From Haliclona indistincta (Eukaryota; Porifera; Demospongiae; Haplosclerida; Chalinidae): DNA of 64,000 nucleotides. Made by a program: the position numbers and the translations under genes. Location: positions 9,774,047 to 9,838,046 of the forward strand of contig OZ024788.1 of assembly GCA_964017065.1 (NCBI GenBank), given 5' to 3'. Below the pieces are notes generated by a model that was not told the origin of the DNA, made no database searches, and saw nothing but the letters and a program-made list of their open reading frames with translations. Below are positions 37,301 through 48,395 of this stretch, piece by piece (position 1 is the first letter of the stretch; the number at the start of each line of letters is the position of its first letter).

Positions 37301-40300
37301 CGGCGGAAAACTAAGCGCTGATACTTGCAATACATGTTCAACTCGGTGTTGCCTCGGAACTGAATTGATAGACTTTTGGTTCCAAAGCTTCGTTACCTTG
37401 AATGGCATTGCTGGACTCGCTCAGCATTGTCAGGGGACTTCGCTGAAGATAAAGCTGTCCACTATAGTCTTCTTCACAGCTTGTAAGACAATTCTGTACT
37501 CAAGGTAGTACAGTGAGTGCTGAGAAATCAATCGTGCTATCGCTAAGCAGCGCCAGCTCCAGCAAGCTAGCAACCAGCGCTCACGTGCTGTGTTGATTAT
37601 AGGCACGCCCAACTGAATTCCATGTGGTTAGCACTGCTAGGCTTCTGATTGCATAGTTGCAACCCACTAGCTTATTCTGCAAACAGTGCTGTATTGCAGC
37701 TTGTTGCAGCGCTCTTCAGCTTTAATTTCATCATACAGGAATTGCATTGCATAACTATTATACTGCATTGTGATTGCTGTACAGCAAGGTATAACAGCTG
37801 CAGTTTGTTGCTGTGTATGTTTTTATAAGTTGTCAGCCTCTAACATAGTGTTCAACTAGCAACAGCAGACTTTCATTACTGCTTGTGTATTTCAGTTCAG
37901 CGTATTTTAGTCAGACAGGCATGTATGCATAACATTCCACCGAGGCATAAGCACCTTCGGTGCCTAGTTTGCTACAGCACCTGTGATAGTTATTGCATTA
38001 TGGTTTATAGTACTCCTCCTAGTCATGAGGCTACAGTGCTGTTCTTAGCTCTCTGCTCTTGATTCTACTGATAAAACGTGCTGTCTTCCTGTCTGACCTC
38101 AATCGAGGATAGCACAATTTTTGTTACTACAGCAAATACCAAAAACACACAAAACAAACATGTTTGTCAACGAAGTTTTCTTTGGCTGCTACATTGAGAA
38201 CTGTTTATTCTTCAAACAGCGCTAGTTTGACAACATTGGCTGGTTCTTGTCAACTAATGCCAGCACGATAGTCTATAGTTGTGATAATATTAGCATAACA
38301 AGTTTACTGCTAAGCAACAGACAGTTAGCTAGTGAAGTACAGTGGAATCCTAGACAGTGAACTCTTTATGTGGTCCCGGATTAATGCTGTATATAATTTT
38401 ATTATATCAGTGTTATAAGGAATGGTGCGAGTTACAACATGATTTCCATTTGCAGCTGTCAATCCATTAGCAGCTGTCAAATTTACTTTGTTTCTAAAAA
38501 TATATATAAAACCCCTAAAATCAGGACACCTCTCTAATCAGGACATCGTTGTGTTTCTCAAGGGTGTCTGAGTTCCACTGTACCCATTTTTCATTTTGAT
38601 TTTATCAACGATTCCTTTTATCGTCTGCAAACTATCTTTATGCACAGTGTATAGAAACAATGGAAATTGTATTGTTGTGTAAAAATAGGATAAAAATTAA
38701 TTACTATGTATCATGATAGCAATGTTGTAATCATTACTCATCAGTTGATCCATTATAACCATGTTAATATCATTATCTTACCCTTTTATGTCACTATAAA
38801 TCTCTTTTGTTTACCTGATTGTCATAATTGTTTAGCTAACCGCATTTTTTGAAGAGTGTGCAATGAACACTTCAACCACTTCCAAATAAGGCAATAGGAT
38901 GTAGTTAATTAAACGTATTGATGACATCATTCTGTTATTAACTTGATGATGGAAATTTCTGCCTATAAGGAAGAAAACTATTTATTTCACTATGTAACCT
39001 ACACTCGGTTCACATAATAGTGTTCCTTTCAACATCTACACCTCAATGCTTCGGTGCTCTCCACTGGAAAGGGACTTGTGTTTTTGTACCATATTAAGAT
39101 ACAGGTGCTAATGAGCGGAAAAATGCTTTTGTCCTTCTAGTAAACAATGGTTTAGAGTGCATGTAAACTGCCTTCCTGCCTGAACATGCCTGAACATGGA
39201 GATGTTCATGCATGAACATGAAAATGTGTTCATGTTCCTGCTTAAACATTAACATGTTTTGATACAGTACTTTGTTTGCATATGCAAACATCGTGAAGAC
39301 TAACCTGTTCATTCATTATGATACAATGCAAGTTCAAAGGCACGCCCAATACTCTAAATTCCATAAAGCACACTAGTCGCCTCATAGACCAATTGCAACT
39401 AGCCATCAGCTACAGGAGATATTAAAATTATGCAAGGTCTTATAAACTTTTAAAGGAGGAGATCATGTCCTTTGCTTTACATAGTTAATACACTTTAGAC
39501 ACGATGACAAAGAAGGTATTTGATTCATCAGATGCGTTTCCCTTGTACAGTGGTATAGATACAGTATAACACTTATAGATCTTATAATCTATAGCTTAGG
39601 TTTGCAGAGTCATTCAGTTGCAAATGGATCCTTCATGTACAATAATTCATTGCTTCCTGCACTGCTAGTGTTTATATTTCTTAATAAGGTAGACATTGCT
39701 TGCTGCCTAGTGACATTGTCCCACACATCTTCTCAAGGATGACCGCTTCAGTTCTGTGTACGATTACTGTTTATTTACTCGAGCATGTAGGGCTGTATCA
39801 CAGGGTTATAGGGTTACACAGCCACTAGTTGGTAAATTGCCATTGCCGGTTTGACTACGGAATATGGAGCTTGTTTAGACGTTGAAGGTCATTCAGTTAG
39901 CTCAGCAATCCAGTACCGGATGAAAGAAAATTATAAATATTTCCAAATTTGATCGAGGTGCTTTAAAATTATGCAACTACAAGTAACGGTTACCTTATAC
40001 TTAGCAAAATATTTGAAATTTGATCGTGGTACTATAAAATTATGTAATAGTTGTCCTGTGCACATTATGGCTTTGTACTGTACAAAACTAACAATAATTA
40101 TTATGTACATGTATTGTACAAAATATGTTGAAAGGCAATTTGTGAAGTTGAGTCACTGAGTTGAGTGCTTAATTTCTCTCTCAAGTGTTGAGTGCTTGAT
40201 TTCTTGATTTCTCTCTCTCTCTCTCTTGATTTCTCTCTGTACGATTGCATTCAGTGTAAAAACACTTGAGTCCTTGCACTGTATGGCTGTAAATTATTAT

Positions 40301-41055
40301 GATTAAACACTCTGTGGCTGCTTCCGAAATGTTCTGTATATAGTACATACTTTTGAATTCACAACACTGGCGACGCCTTTAATGTTTTGTCCGATTTCGC
40401 ATTACACAACTTGTTTTTCTCAAAAACAATCAGACGGCTCACATCCTGCTTGGTTATCCGTGGGCCTATTGGTGACGACCCCTAAGTGACAACAATGCCT
40501 GAATTTGGACTGAACTTATTGTTGATTTTGTGGAGTAAAGGCTAAATTTCGTCTTGTTGGTACACTTCAGTGTCTATTGATACTAGCGCTGCCTATGGTA
40601 TGTCTGTGTTGTGAGCAATATCATGTTGTGTTTGTTTATTCATAGTCTTTTAGACTAGGTCATTGTATGATTGTCTAGCAAGTATTGTGTAAGTTATAAA
40701 CTGCTGTAGGTGTGGTTAGTTATATTAATCTGATAATGAGTTAATTGTGTTAGTCCTGTTTGTTGTCATGTGCGTCATGACAACAGCCCTGCCAATCACA
40801 TGTTGTTGACAACCACATGTAGAAGACACTGCTAAGAGGTGTTTTAAGACCCACAAGGTTAGGGAATTTTGCTTCTAATGAAATTGTCCTCCTGTCCTCT
40901 TCTCGGAGGTTAACAGGATTTTTAGGTAGTGTCATTTGTAGAGAGGCTTGTCTAAAGTTGTCTTTTGTGTTTGTTTATAGATGTTTCATGTGTGTATTTG
41001 AGAACTCACTCACTCACCCATTACCCACTCACCCTTCCACTCACTCCTGACTCAT

Positions 41056-41135
<80 letters not shown>

Positions 41136-44100
41136 ACTCACTCACTCACTCACTCACCCATCCACTCACGCTCTCTCTCTCTCTCTCTCTCTCTCACTCA
41201 CCCATCCACCCACCCATCCATCCACTCACTCACTCACTCACTCACTCACTCACTCACTCACTCACTCACTCACTCACTCACTCACTCACTCACTCACTCA
41301 CACACTCTCTCTCTCTCTCACTCTCTCTCTCACCCCTTTCTCAGGGAAGAGCATGGCTACGTCTATCTCTAGTGCAAAAGAAGCTCGCTACATTTATGAA
41401 CACACTACTATCGAAAACAGAGGAACTAAAGTAAGTCATTAAGTGACATTCCACATCACATGTTATGTCTGAGACACCCATCGAACCAATAATTTGGGTA
41501 CATTTGAAATAAGTGTCTGTTATGTAAATTGAGAGTGTTTTTGCCTTTTAAACATTGGTGGTAGTTTACCAATTGATCACTATATGTGTCACATGGTATG
41601 ACATAACATACTCGTAGTCTCAATAACCAGCTGACCAAAATATTGCATTGCCTGACAAATTATCGGGTCAGTAACAAAATTGTCCTTACATTAAAAATAG
41701 TGACCAGAGTGCAATGTTTCCAAACCACAGTACAGCGGTTTTCTAAGATGTTGCAATACTGCACTGTCAAGCTTCGCAAGCGTGCGTGTTCGTAACTCTG
41801 TCTGTGAGAAGATAACAGCTGTGTACACCCACAGAGAAGTTAGAAGTAGACGTTTACCACTTCCGTCCACCGTGATTTGAGGAGCCTGGTTGTCACAAGA
41901 GCTCTGAGAGCTGCAGCCATTCCTCTAGAGATCACATTGCACATGCATTGTCCTTGTTTACGGTCGCCCATGATCGTTACAAGATCTTAGAAAACCGCTG
42001 TAAGTAGCTGTTAATTATGAGTGACCATTGACAAACTATCAAAAGTGTACTGGTAATTAGTCAGAACAAAAAGTTGACATATCATTGATGGGGTTTGGCC
42101 TGAGATGTCCAACTGTTATATTTCGCCCTCCATTGCCATGTGTCACAAATGCAGTGAAGGGCTGCTTTTAGATGAAGCATGCATTCGTGAAGTGAGCAAA
42201 AAAACGGAAGATAGGCTCATTACTGTTTGTTACATGTAGAAATAAACTTTAATTTTGACCAAGAAAATTTTCTGAGTGCAATGAATTACAGATTCCTGGC
42301 TTTAGGAACGCACATGATGGCTTATAATACCAGATTCATTAGGAGAAGACTAGATCGAGTGGGTGAGTACCTCTCTGTTCTCTGAACGAATCCCTACAAT
42401 GGGGATGAGAGAGAGTTTAGTTTGTTAATTCTTATCCATTATACCAGTCAATATCTGGTATAGGCTGCCATGAACATGTCTACCATTGAGCGGTGTAACC
42501 CACTCCTAGGCATCCATTATTTTGTTGGTAAACAAATCAAGATAATGTGTCTATAGGCACCTACTCCTCCGGTTATTATTAGTATCCATGACACTACAGT
42601 GTAATACAGTATCTAGGGTGTTGCTAGGTGACATAATATGCATCGATCGATGCTTATCGCATTTCAGCTCAATCTTTTTGACCAAATATTTACATGGGTG
42701 CTCAGGTCAAAATTAGACGGCTGGAATCTGAACAATGATATCATATGTTATGTCATGAAATTCTTTGCACTATATGTTATAATAAAGATTTCAAACAGAT
42801 ACCCTAGCTGTTTCAAATTATTACTTAATCTTTTTGTAGAGGAATGTATTTGCCTGGATCTTTTCTTCTGTCGGACGAGATGACTGAACTGGCAGGCACT
42901 CTGCGCTGCCTGGACGCCATTGACTTCAAGTATGTACACACACACTCACAAATAATAATAGCTTACACCCGTTAGAGTGTGGTACGCACTCCCTTGGACC
43001 TTGGTGCTTTGAAAATACATATTAACATTGTTATTTTAGACCTACTAGTTCTTAACTTTTAGTTTATATAAGAACCACTTCCAGTGTAAAATACTGTACA
43101 CATTCAGAGAATTCTTCACATTCCTCACCAGTTCTTACAATAGCTAAATTTCTTCAGAACCTCGCTCCCTTACTTCTTTTAGTTCTCTCCTATTTCCTTC
43201 TCTTGCTGACCCTTTTCCTACCTGTTTCCCTGCTCTGCATTCCAGTGTAAAACCTTCTCTCTCTTTGATATGTTATCAATGTTGCTGTCTAAACAAATAC
43301 ATCCTTGCTGTGATTCATGCTGTCATGACAACTATTTTGAGTGTTGCTATGTAAACGATAAACCTTCTTTGGTGTCTGGAAAATCCATGGCTCGGGAGTC
43401 AATGGGGTTTTTGGTTCTACATGTAGTTGTTTGGGGAAACACAGCTTCTGATCGAAAAGGCACCGAAAGGCACGCCTGAGACTTGTTAGTGAAACAACAC
43501 TTCATGCTGTTTGCTTTACGAGAAAGAAAAATTACCACGTTCTATATTTGGAAGCATGAAAGTAAAATTGTACATGCTACAATAAGTGTTAAAATAGCAG
43601 TATACCACCTAACTATGTCTTAGAAAGTTCATTAGATTTGGTATAACAGTAGAACATCTGAAAAAATAACAACTTCTACCCGATCTCAAGTGTGATGGAA
43701 TCTCCAAAAAGCAAAACCTATCTTAGTAATTTCTCAAAAAGTTACGTACATACCTGTACTCTTCGTTATTAGGCGCATGTGCTTATAAGTATTTCACAGC
43801 AAAGAAATAAGTGCGCTTGAGATTGGGTAGAAGTTGTTCTTTTTACAGATGTTAAAGCATATCTGGTGAACCTTCTAATACATAATTTAGGTGATATACA
43901 GTTACTTTATGCGACATGCACCAAATAAAGACCTCTTTTTCAATGCAAGTATTATGAACACTGCAGCAAAATATGCGTTCATGTACGCCTAAGCGAACAG
44001 TGCTTAACAATGCGCCAGTACGGTACTCACTATTAAACAAGGGTGTTCTCAATCTCTTCGTACATGTTGAAACTTCTGTATATTTGTAATTGCCTAATAT

Positions 44101-46911
44101 TGAAAATAGTCCTTTTGTTGTAGAATGAATTATTCATTGTTTTCAGTCTCATTGCGGTACTGTGTCAGGGAGCTCGTAGCTACATACGCACTGTTCAAAT
44201 GTGATAAAGATCGTGTTAGCTGTTGTTCCGATTATAAAGCAATCACAATGTGTTGTACACATTTTTTGTAGTTGTGTAAATTTGATACTATTGTGCTTTT
44301 TCCCTACACCTTACGTAATGTTCTTAATATTTACTCACGCCGAGAGTATTTTAGATTACGTAAAACAATGTCTCAATAATTATTAGTCATGGTTCTAATT
44401 TGTTAATGTGCAGCATTTGTCTAAAAGATCAGAATTTCGACTTCGGTGAGAGATTTGAGTTGGACTACACACCATATCTGAGATTTAACCAAAGGTATAA
44501 AATTATTATACAATACACAATGCATTTACTACATGTCCTTGTTCCCTCATGTGCAAGTACAACCCAAATTTTTGTCGTTGTAGTCATTGCAGGGCTTCAA
44601 ATTAACTTCTTTTCAAATTAGCCAGCAGGGCTAGTGCAATCAAATTGAACTAGCCCAGAACAGTTTCTACCAGCCCAATAAAAATAATTAAGCTAATTTT
44701 AAGCATTAATGAACTTGTTTCCAGTCAAATTCTGCAGCAAGTCAGCTGTACTACCTGTACATTTACTAGCCTAAGCTATATTTTACCTAGCGGGCTAGTG
44801 CTAATTTGAAGCCCTGACTGTCATTGTAATTACGGATATTAACTCATTGATCATTTACACACAACCTGTTATCAATACCTGTTTGTTTACAGTCTGGACG
44901 TATCAAATTCTTACACATAGCTCATTATACAGCGGTTTTATTACTCCTTGCAACAGCCACAAAATCGTAAAGCGTGTTTCATGCCTTGTTTGGACGATTT
45001 GCATGATTCAGATTGAACATTGTTTACGCTCTGCAGTTGACGCTTTTAGTTTTCAAGAAGTAGTGAAACCGCTGTTCCAGTATTACTATTTCACATTGTC
45101 ATAAAGTCATTGTGATTTTAGGGAATTTTAAATATAAAAGATTTATGTAAGCATATGGAATTTTTTTGTGATTTCACTAAAAGTTTGAAATTTGTGCAGT
45201 AACTGAGTATGTAAATTTACTGCTATACTATTTCTCTGTCTCTGTCAGCCATGCTAGTGTTAGTGATGATCTCAGAGAGCAGACCAAACTGAGCTCACCC
45301 ATTAGAAACATTCCACCAGCTCATGGTCATAGTACTACAGCTGATGACAGCTCAGAGGGAGAGGAGTCACTGACACAGCTCAGAGAACTGCTCAAAACAG
45401 AAAAAGAACAAAAAGTTAGTCATTCAAATAATTTTTATTGGAAGCTTATTAAATTTTAAGTTATTTAAATTGCATAAAAATTTTTTTGAAAAACGAAAAA
45501 AATTTAAAAAAGTGATGTTTAAAATTTAACTGCTTTTCAACTCAAATTTTCATGATTGATAAAATTTACTGTTGCGTTTTTTTGTTTCTGTAGAACTATT
45601 TTGAAGAGTTGGTATCAGTGAGAGGATCACAGATGTCCCGGCTGCAATCGGACGTTGATAGATTAACTGCCGAGTGTGACAGACAGAAGTCAGAGATGGA
45701 GGACATTGTATTAGAACTACAGCAACAGATGTGAGTAGTGTAATATACCGTATAGCCGGTTATTTTCATGTGGATTTAATTTTCGAACGGCTTGTGCAAG
45801 TCAAAAATTAGATTTCGAAAAATTCTTTTTGCCTATTTAAAAAGTTCTGTGACGTGGCTCTGTGACGAAAATTAGACCCAGCCAAAATTTGTCTAACGAA
45901 TTATTTGACCAGCGAAAAAAACCGGCTATACGGTAATGCTATGACACGACTGTATATAGTAGTTATATACCGATCAGGAGGTGTTTAAGCGATTTAAAGC
46001 CCGCGGGCGTAGCCCAAGGGCTTTAAATGCTTAAACACCGACTGTGAGGTATATAACTACTTTAAACTATAGTGCGCTGCTTGCCTAACGTCTAGCAGGC
46101 TACCTTGCATCGCAGGAAGACCGCAGGGCAGCCCGAGCGCCGTTTGTTTGTGGATTCTCAAACGCGGCGGCCATCTTGAAACGCGTGCGGGCTGTACACG
46201 ATTTATAGCCCTCATTAACGTTCGTTACATCAAAGAGAATTATTCATACTATGGTTTAAGTACATTTAGCACTCGTTGATCGAGTGTGTATAATAGTTTA
46301 ACACAACATCATTGCTTGCCTGTCTTAACGGTTCGGTTCGTTGTCTAAGAAAGTTAAGTTTTTATTGTGTTATGGAACAAGGCACTCTGAATAAAGGACT
46401 TCTTCTAAAGACACTGTTATAGCCCCAAATCCTGTCACTACAGTTGACAGCTTCTTTTTGATTTAGGGGTTCCACTGGACAGTGACTGTATTGGCATTAA
46501 CCTTTCTATCCTAAATTTTTACAAGTGGTTGCTTGCAGATATAACCCCACATGTAGCAGTAAATTTTTTAACGGCTGTACATGTGTTTTTTTCTGAATTC
46601 TGTAAAATTTTTACAAGTGTTTACTTGCTCTTCTATCAGATATAACAACCCTATACATGTAGCCGTGTATTTCCTTGATTTGCTGCCTCTATGCATTGTA
46701 CTATTTAATATACTTGCAAAATTGAATGCCTTCTTTAAAAATATTACTCTCTTGTAGTTCTCAATTACAAAGAGACCTCAGAGAAGCGGAGCACAGAGCT
46801 AAGGATCGTAACGGCCGACCATCCTCAGCCTCGTTCAGTGGTGACGCTAGTTCGAAGCGGCGCAGTGGTTTCTTCTCCAGTCTATTCTCATCCGGTGATA
46901 ACGACAGCTAA
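34304..46911 (+). CDS. RUNDC3: RUNDC3-like RUN-domain protein, complete, ten exons
   Basis: Exons: 34304-34428, 34480-34595, 36157-36278, 41345-41430, 42292-42362, 42842-42929, 44414-44494, 45249-45414, 45594-45730 and 46758-46911 (TAA), 381 residues. ATG 34304 follows an in-frame TAG at 34295; ATG 34367 is an alternative start. The product follows vertebrate RUNDC3A/B closely: VQRKNLLAINRMCVKSLVDK (compare ERKNLITVCRFSVKTLLEK), SLEHVLTHRL, SIEDMENVLSDLGKGRAWLR, SDEMTELAGTLRCLDAIDF and ICLKDQNFDF then DYTPYLRFNQ, which together make the RUN domain (about residues 25-245). A serine/acidic linker and a coiled coil (about 295-360) follow, ending in a basic, serine-rich tail. RUNDC3 proteins bind Rap2-type small GTPases; a cytosolic adaptor role is inferred by family. 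Intron 1 is only 51 nt, while intron 3 is 5 kb. The last three exons are duplicated at 59773-60744. Confidence 0.85.
35015..35483. mobile_element. Tc1/mariner-type MITE in RUNDC3 intron 2
   Basis: The left end is TACAGTCAACCGGGGC and the right end GCCCCGGTTGACTGTA, perfect inverted repeats of at least 22 bp flanked by TA. It is about 470 bp and non-coding; the short frame at 34995-35231 partly overlaps it and is not a gene. Confidence 0.8.
35622..36090. mobile_element. Fold-back element upstream of RUNDC3 exon 3
   Basis: Arms 35622-35790 and about 35928-36090 are inverted copies: AAAAAAGGCAAGGATCAAAT pairs with the end at 36090, and CTGTATATGGAGGGGAATT pairs with AATTCCCCTCCATATACAG. The arms are about 160 bp and the loop short. 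It ends some 65 bp before exon 3, next to a CT-rich splice acceptor tract. Confidence 0.75.
37206..37950. mobile_element. Element with TATGCCTCGGTGG inverted ends
   Basis: The left end ATGCCTCGGTGGGCGGAGCC and the right end CCACCGAGGCATAA are inverted. Immediately inside the left end is a short hairpin (GCCTCGGTGG / CCACGAGGC) and a fivefold ATTC run near 37258-37277. It is about 745 bp with no credible protein. Transposon class is not clear. Confidence 0.65.
38338..38582. mobile_element. Short inverted-repeat element, CAGTGGAA family
   Basis: The left end is TACAGTGGAATCC and the right end GAGTTCCACTGTA, flanked by TA. The internal phrase CCTCTCTAATCAGGACATC resembles the other family members in the window but is diverged. 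Confidence 0.65.
41054..41340 (+). repeat. CT and CACT microsatellite abutting RUNDC3 exon 4
   Basis: About 70 bp of CT repeats, then CACT repeats, a second CT block, CCCATCCA variants and a long CACT run end about 5 bp before exon 4 (41345). The coding strand is almost purine-poor, forming an oversized polypyrimidine tract for that exon's acceptor. The open frames of Ser-Leu and Ser-Leu-Thr-His here are artefacts of the repeat. Confidence 0.92.
41731..42002. mobile_element. Tc1/mariner-type MITE in RUNDC3 intron 4
   Basis: The left end TACAGCGGTTTTCTAAGAT and right end ATCTTAGAAAACCGCTGTA are perfect inverted repeats with TA at both outer ends. It is 272 bp and non-coding. Confidence 0.82.
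43654..43852. mobile_element. Fold-back MITE in RUNDC3 intron 6
   Basis: ACATCTGAAAAAATAACAAC with TTCTACCCGATCTCAAG at the left pairs with CTTGAGATTGGGTAGAA and CTTTTTACAGATGT at the right. The arms are about 37 bp with a 125-bp centre. Confidence 0.7.
44590..44816. mobile_element. hAT-like MITE in RUNDC3 intron 7
   Basis: The ends CAGGGCTTCAAATTA and TAATTTGAAGCCCTG are inverted. GTCATTG occurs immediately outside the left end and again 3 bases outside the right end, suggesting a target duplication. GGGCTAGT motifs inside are subterminal repeats. About 227 bp, non-coding. Confidence 0.65.
45746..45935. mobile_element. TA-flanked MITE in RUNDC3 intron 9
   Basis: The left end is TACCGTATAGCCGGTT and the right end AACCGGCTATACGGTA. 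It is absent from the second copy (about 60216), where the flank is continuous. It belongs to the same general class as 27275-27482, with TACCGTA ends. Confidence 0.78.
45955..46255. mobile_element. Fold-back insertion in RUNDC3 intron 9
   Basis: AGTAGTTATATACC at 45958 pairs with GGTATATAACTACT near 46060, and GCATTTAAAGCCC-type arms surround a GC-rich loop. A GC-rich tail extends to about 46255. The second segment copy lacks the whole block (60240 region). Its structure parallels the insertion at 4855-5145. Confidence 0.65.
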
Positions 46912-47756
46912 CATTCCAAACTAAAATAGCTATTTTTACATTATTTTTATATTCTGTGTGATATTTTATTTACTTTATGTGTACATTGAGATAAAGCTCT
47001 TTTTTAAAACATTGTTCATTACGAGTACTTGATGAAATGAGATCTTGGTATATTGTGAATACCGTAAATGTAGAAAATGGTGCTTTTCGTGGGTGCGTGC
47101 CCTTATTGCGCAATCCTCATCATTTTATATTGGAGCAATGAAATTTTACCTACGAAAATTTCAAAATTTTGGTTGATCTTGAAAAATCACAAAAATTTTA
47201 CGCAAAGAAAATTTCAATGTTTATGAATTCAGATATGAATATCATTACAAGGGCTCACATAATTTTATGAATGATAGTTAGCACAAGTTTAGTAGTCTGT
47301 GGTACATGTACCGCTGAAGGCAATTTTGTATCTAAACAGATTTTTAAAAGTATTAAACGCTATGGTTCCGGGAAAATCTATTATGTCAAGGTGCTTGTAC
47401 AGACGAAAGCATTCTTCGTGCTTGCATTGTAATTATTTAATGTGATAGGAATTTAATAATTTGTTTTTGCTAATTGCAAAGAGCACATTACGTAAAGAAC
47501 GGATGTCAATCTAATGCGTTCACACACCTATTGACTAATACTTTTTCCAGGAAATACACGTACCTGTGAGTTTTGTTAGCATATTTTCATCACCATGGCA
47601 ATTCATTACCTGGGGTTATGTTTACAACTCTTTGTTGTTATTTTAGTATCCTCCTACTTCACTTCCAATTGCACCTTGAGTTTCATATTGTTACCATTCT
47701 TGATCAATTATAAGACTGGGTTTTCTATTAATAGCTTGCATCAAGTAAATTTAGAA

Positions 47757-48070
47757 TAATTATACTGCATAGCAAGTGCTCTATTTTATTCATAGGACAC
47801 CTTCATAATTATATACACCACTCATACAGCGTGCATTTTTACTGAGGAGGCCAAAAATGAAAAATATAAAAATGATGCAACAGATTCTTAATGCTAGATT
47901 ATAGGTAACAAAATTAATCTATGAAGAGATTACAGAGATTGCTGCACCATTTTTATGTTTTTCATTCTTGGTCTCCTCAGTAAAAATGCACGCTGTATGA
48001 GTGGTGTATATAATTATAAAGGTTTCCTATGAATAAAATAGAGCACTTGCTAAGTAGTATAATTATGCAT
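47757..48070. mobile_element. Palindromic MITE, copy in segment B1
   Basis: The arms (about 47757-47880 and 47940-48066) are inverted copies from ATAATTATACT through AGCAAGTGCTCTATTTTATT to GTGCATTTTTACTGAGGAG. The centre contains AGATTATAGGTAACAAAAT. The paralogue at 61566-61850 has lost part of the right arm. Confidence 0.8.
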
Positions 48071-48221
48071 GGATCCAGGACTATGAATGGAGGTCTATTA
48101 CTCAGATGACCGATAGCTATGGTCTGCCCGAACTGTACAATACTTAGTTCTCTCTTTATTTTATTATTTTTTATTTATTTTACTATTAGTAATCTCTTCA
48201 TTGGACATTATTCATCGTCCA

Positions 48222-48395
48222 CAAAATTAAACACTATCAATCAATACTAGACACACTATTATGTAGGAAAAGAAAAGAACAAGATGTGCACTAAGATGTA
48301 ATACTAGATGTAACAATGACAATTACTAAATTTATGCTAGAGTTAATAGGCAAAAAAAATTAATAAATAACAAAAAAATTAAATTTACTCTTAAG
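48222..48395. other. Locally inverted patch relative to segment B2
   Basis: AATACTAGACACACTATTAT, the AGAACAAGATGTGCACTAAG phrase and GCTAGAGTTAAT read in this order here and as the reverse complement at about 61955-62140, while both flanks stay collinear. A/T-rich inverted repeats (TTATTTTATTATT / AATAAATAAC) sit at the edges. Confidence 0.8.

Larger units (their letters stand above)
36279..41344 (+). other. RUNDC3 intron 3
   Basis: Five-kilobase intron with no supported exon. It contains the two inverted-repeat elements at 37206 and 38338, a patch of repeated GAACATG words at about 39178-39255, a short CT run at about 40210-40240 and the large microsatellite just before exon 4. Confidence 0.6.

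Noticed and set aside
40965..41434. Open frames rich in Ser-Leu-Thr-His and Ser-Leu
   Set aside because: They are translations of CT/CACT microsatellite, in several overlapping frames, and overlap a real exon in a different frame.
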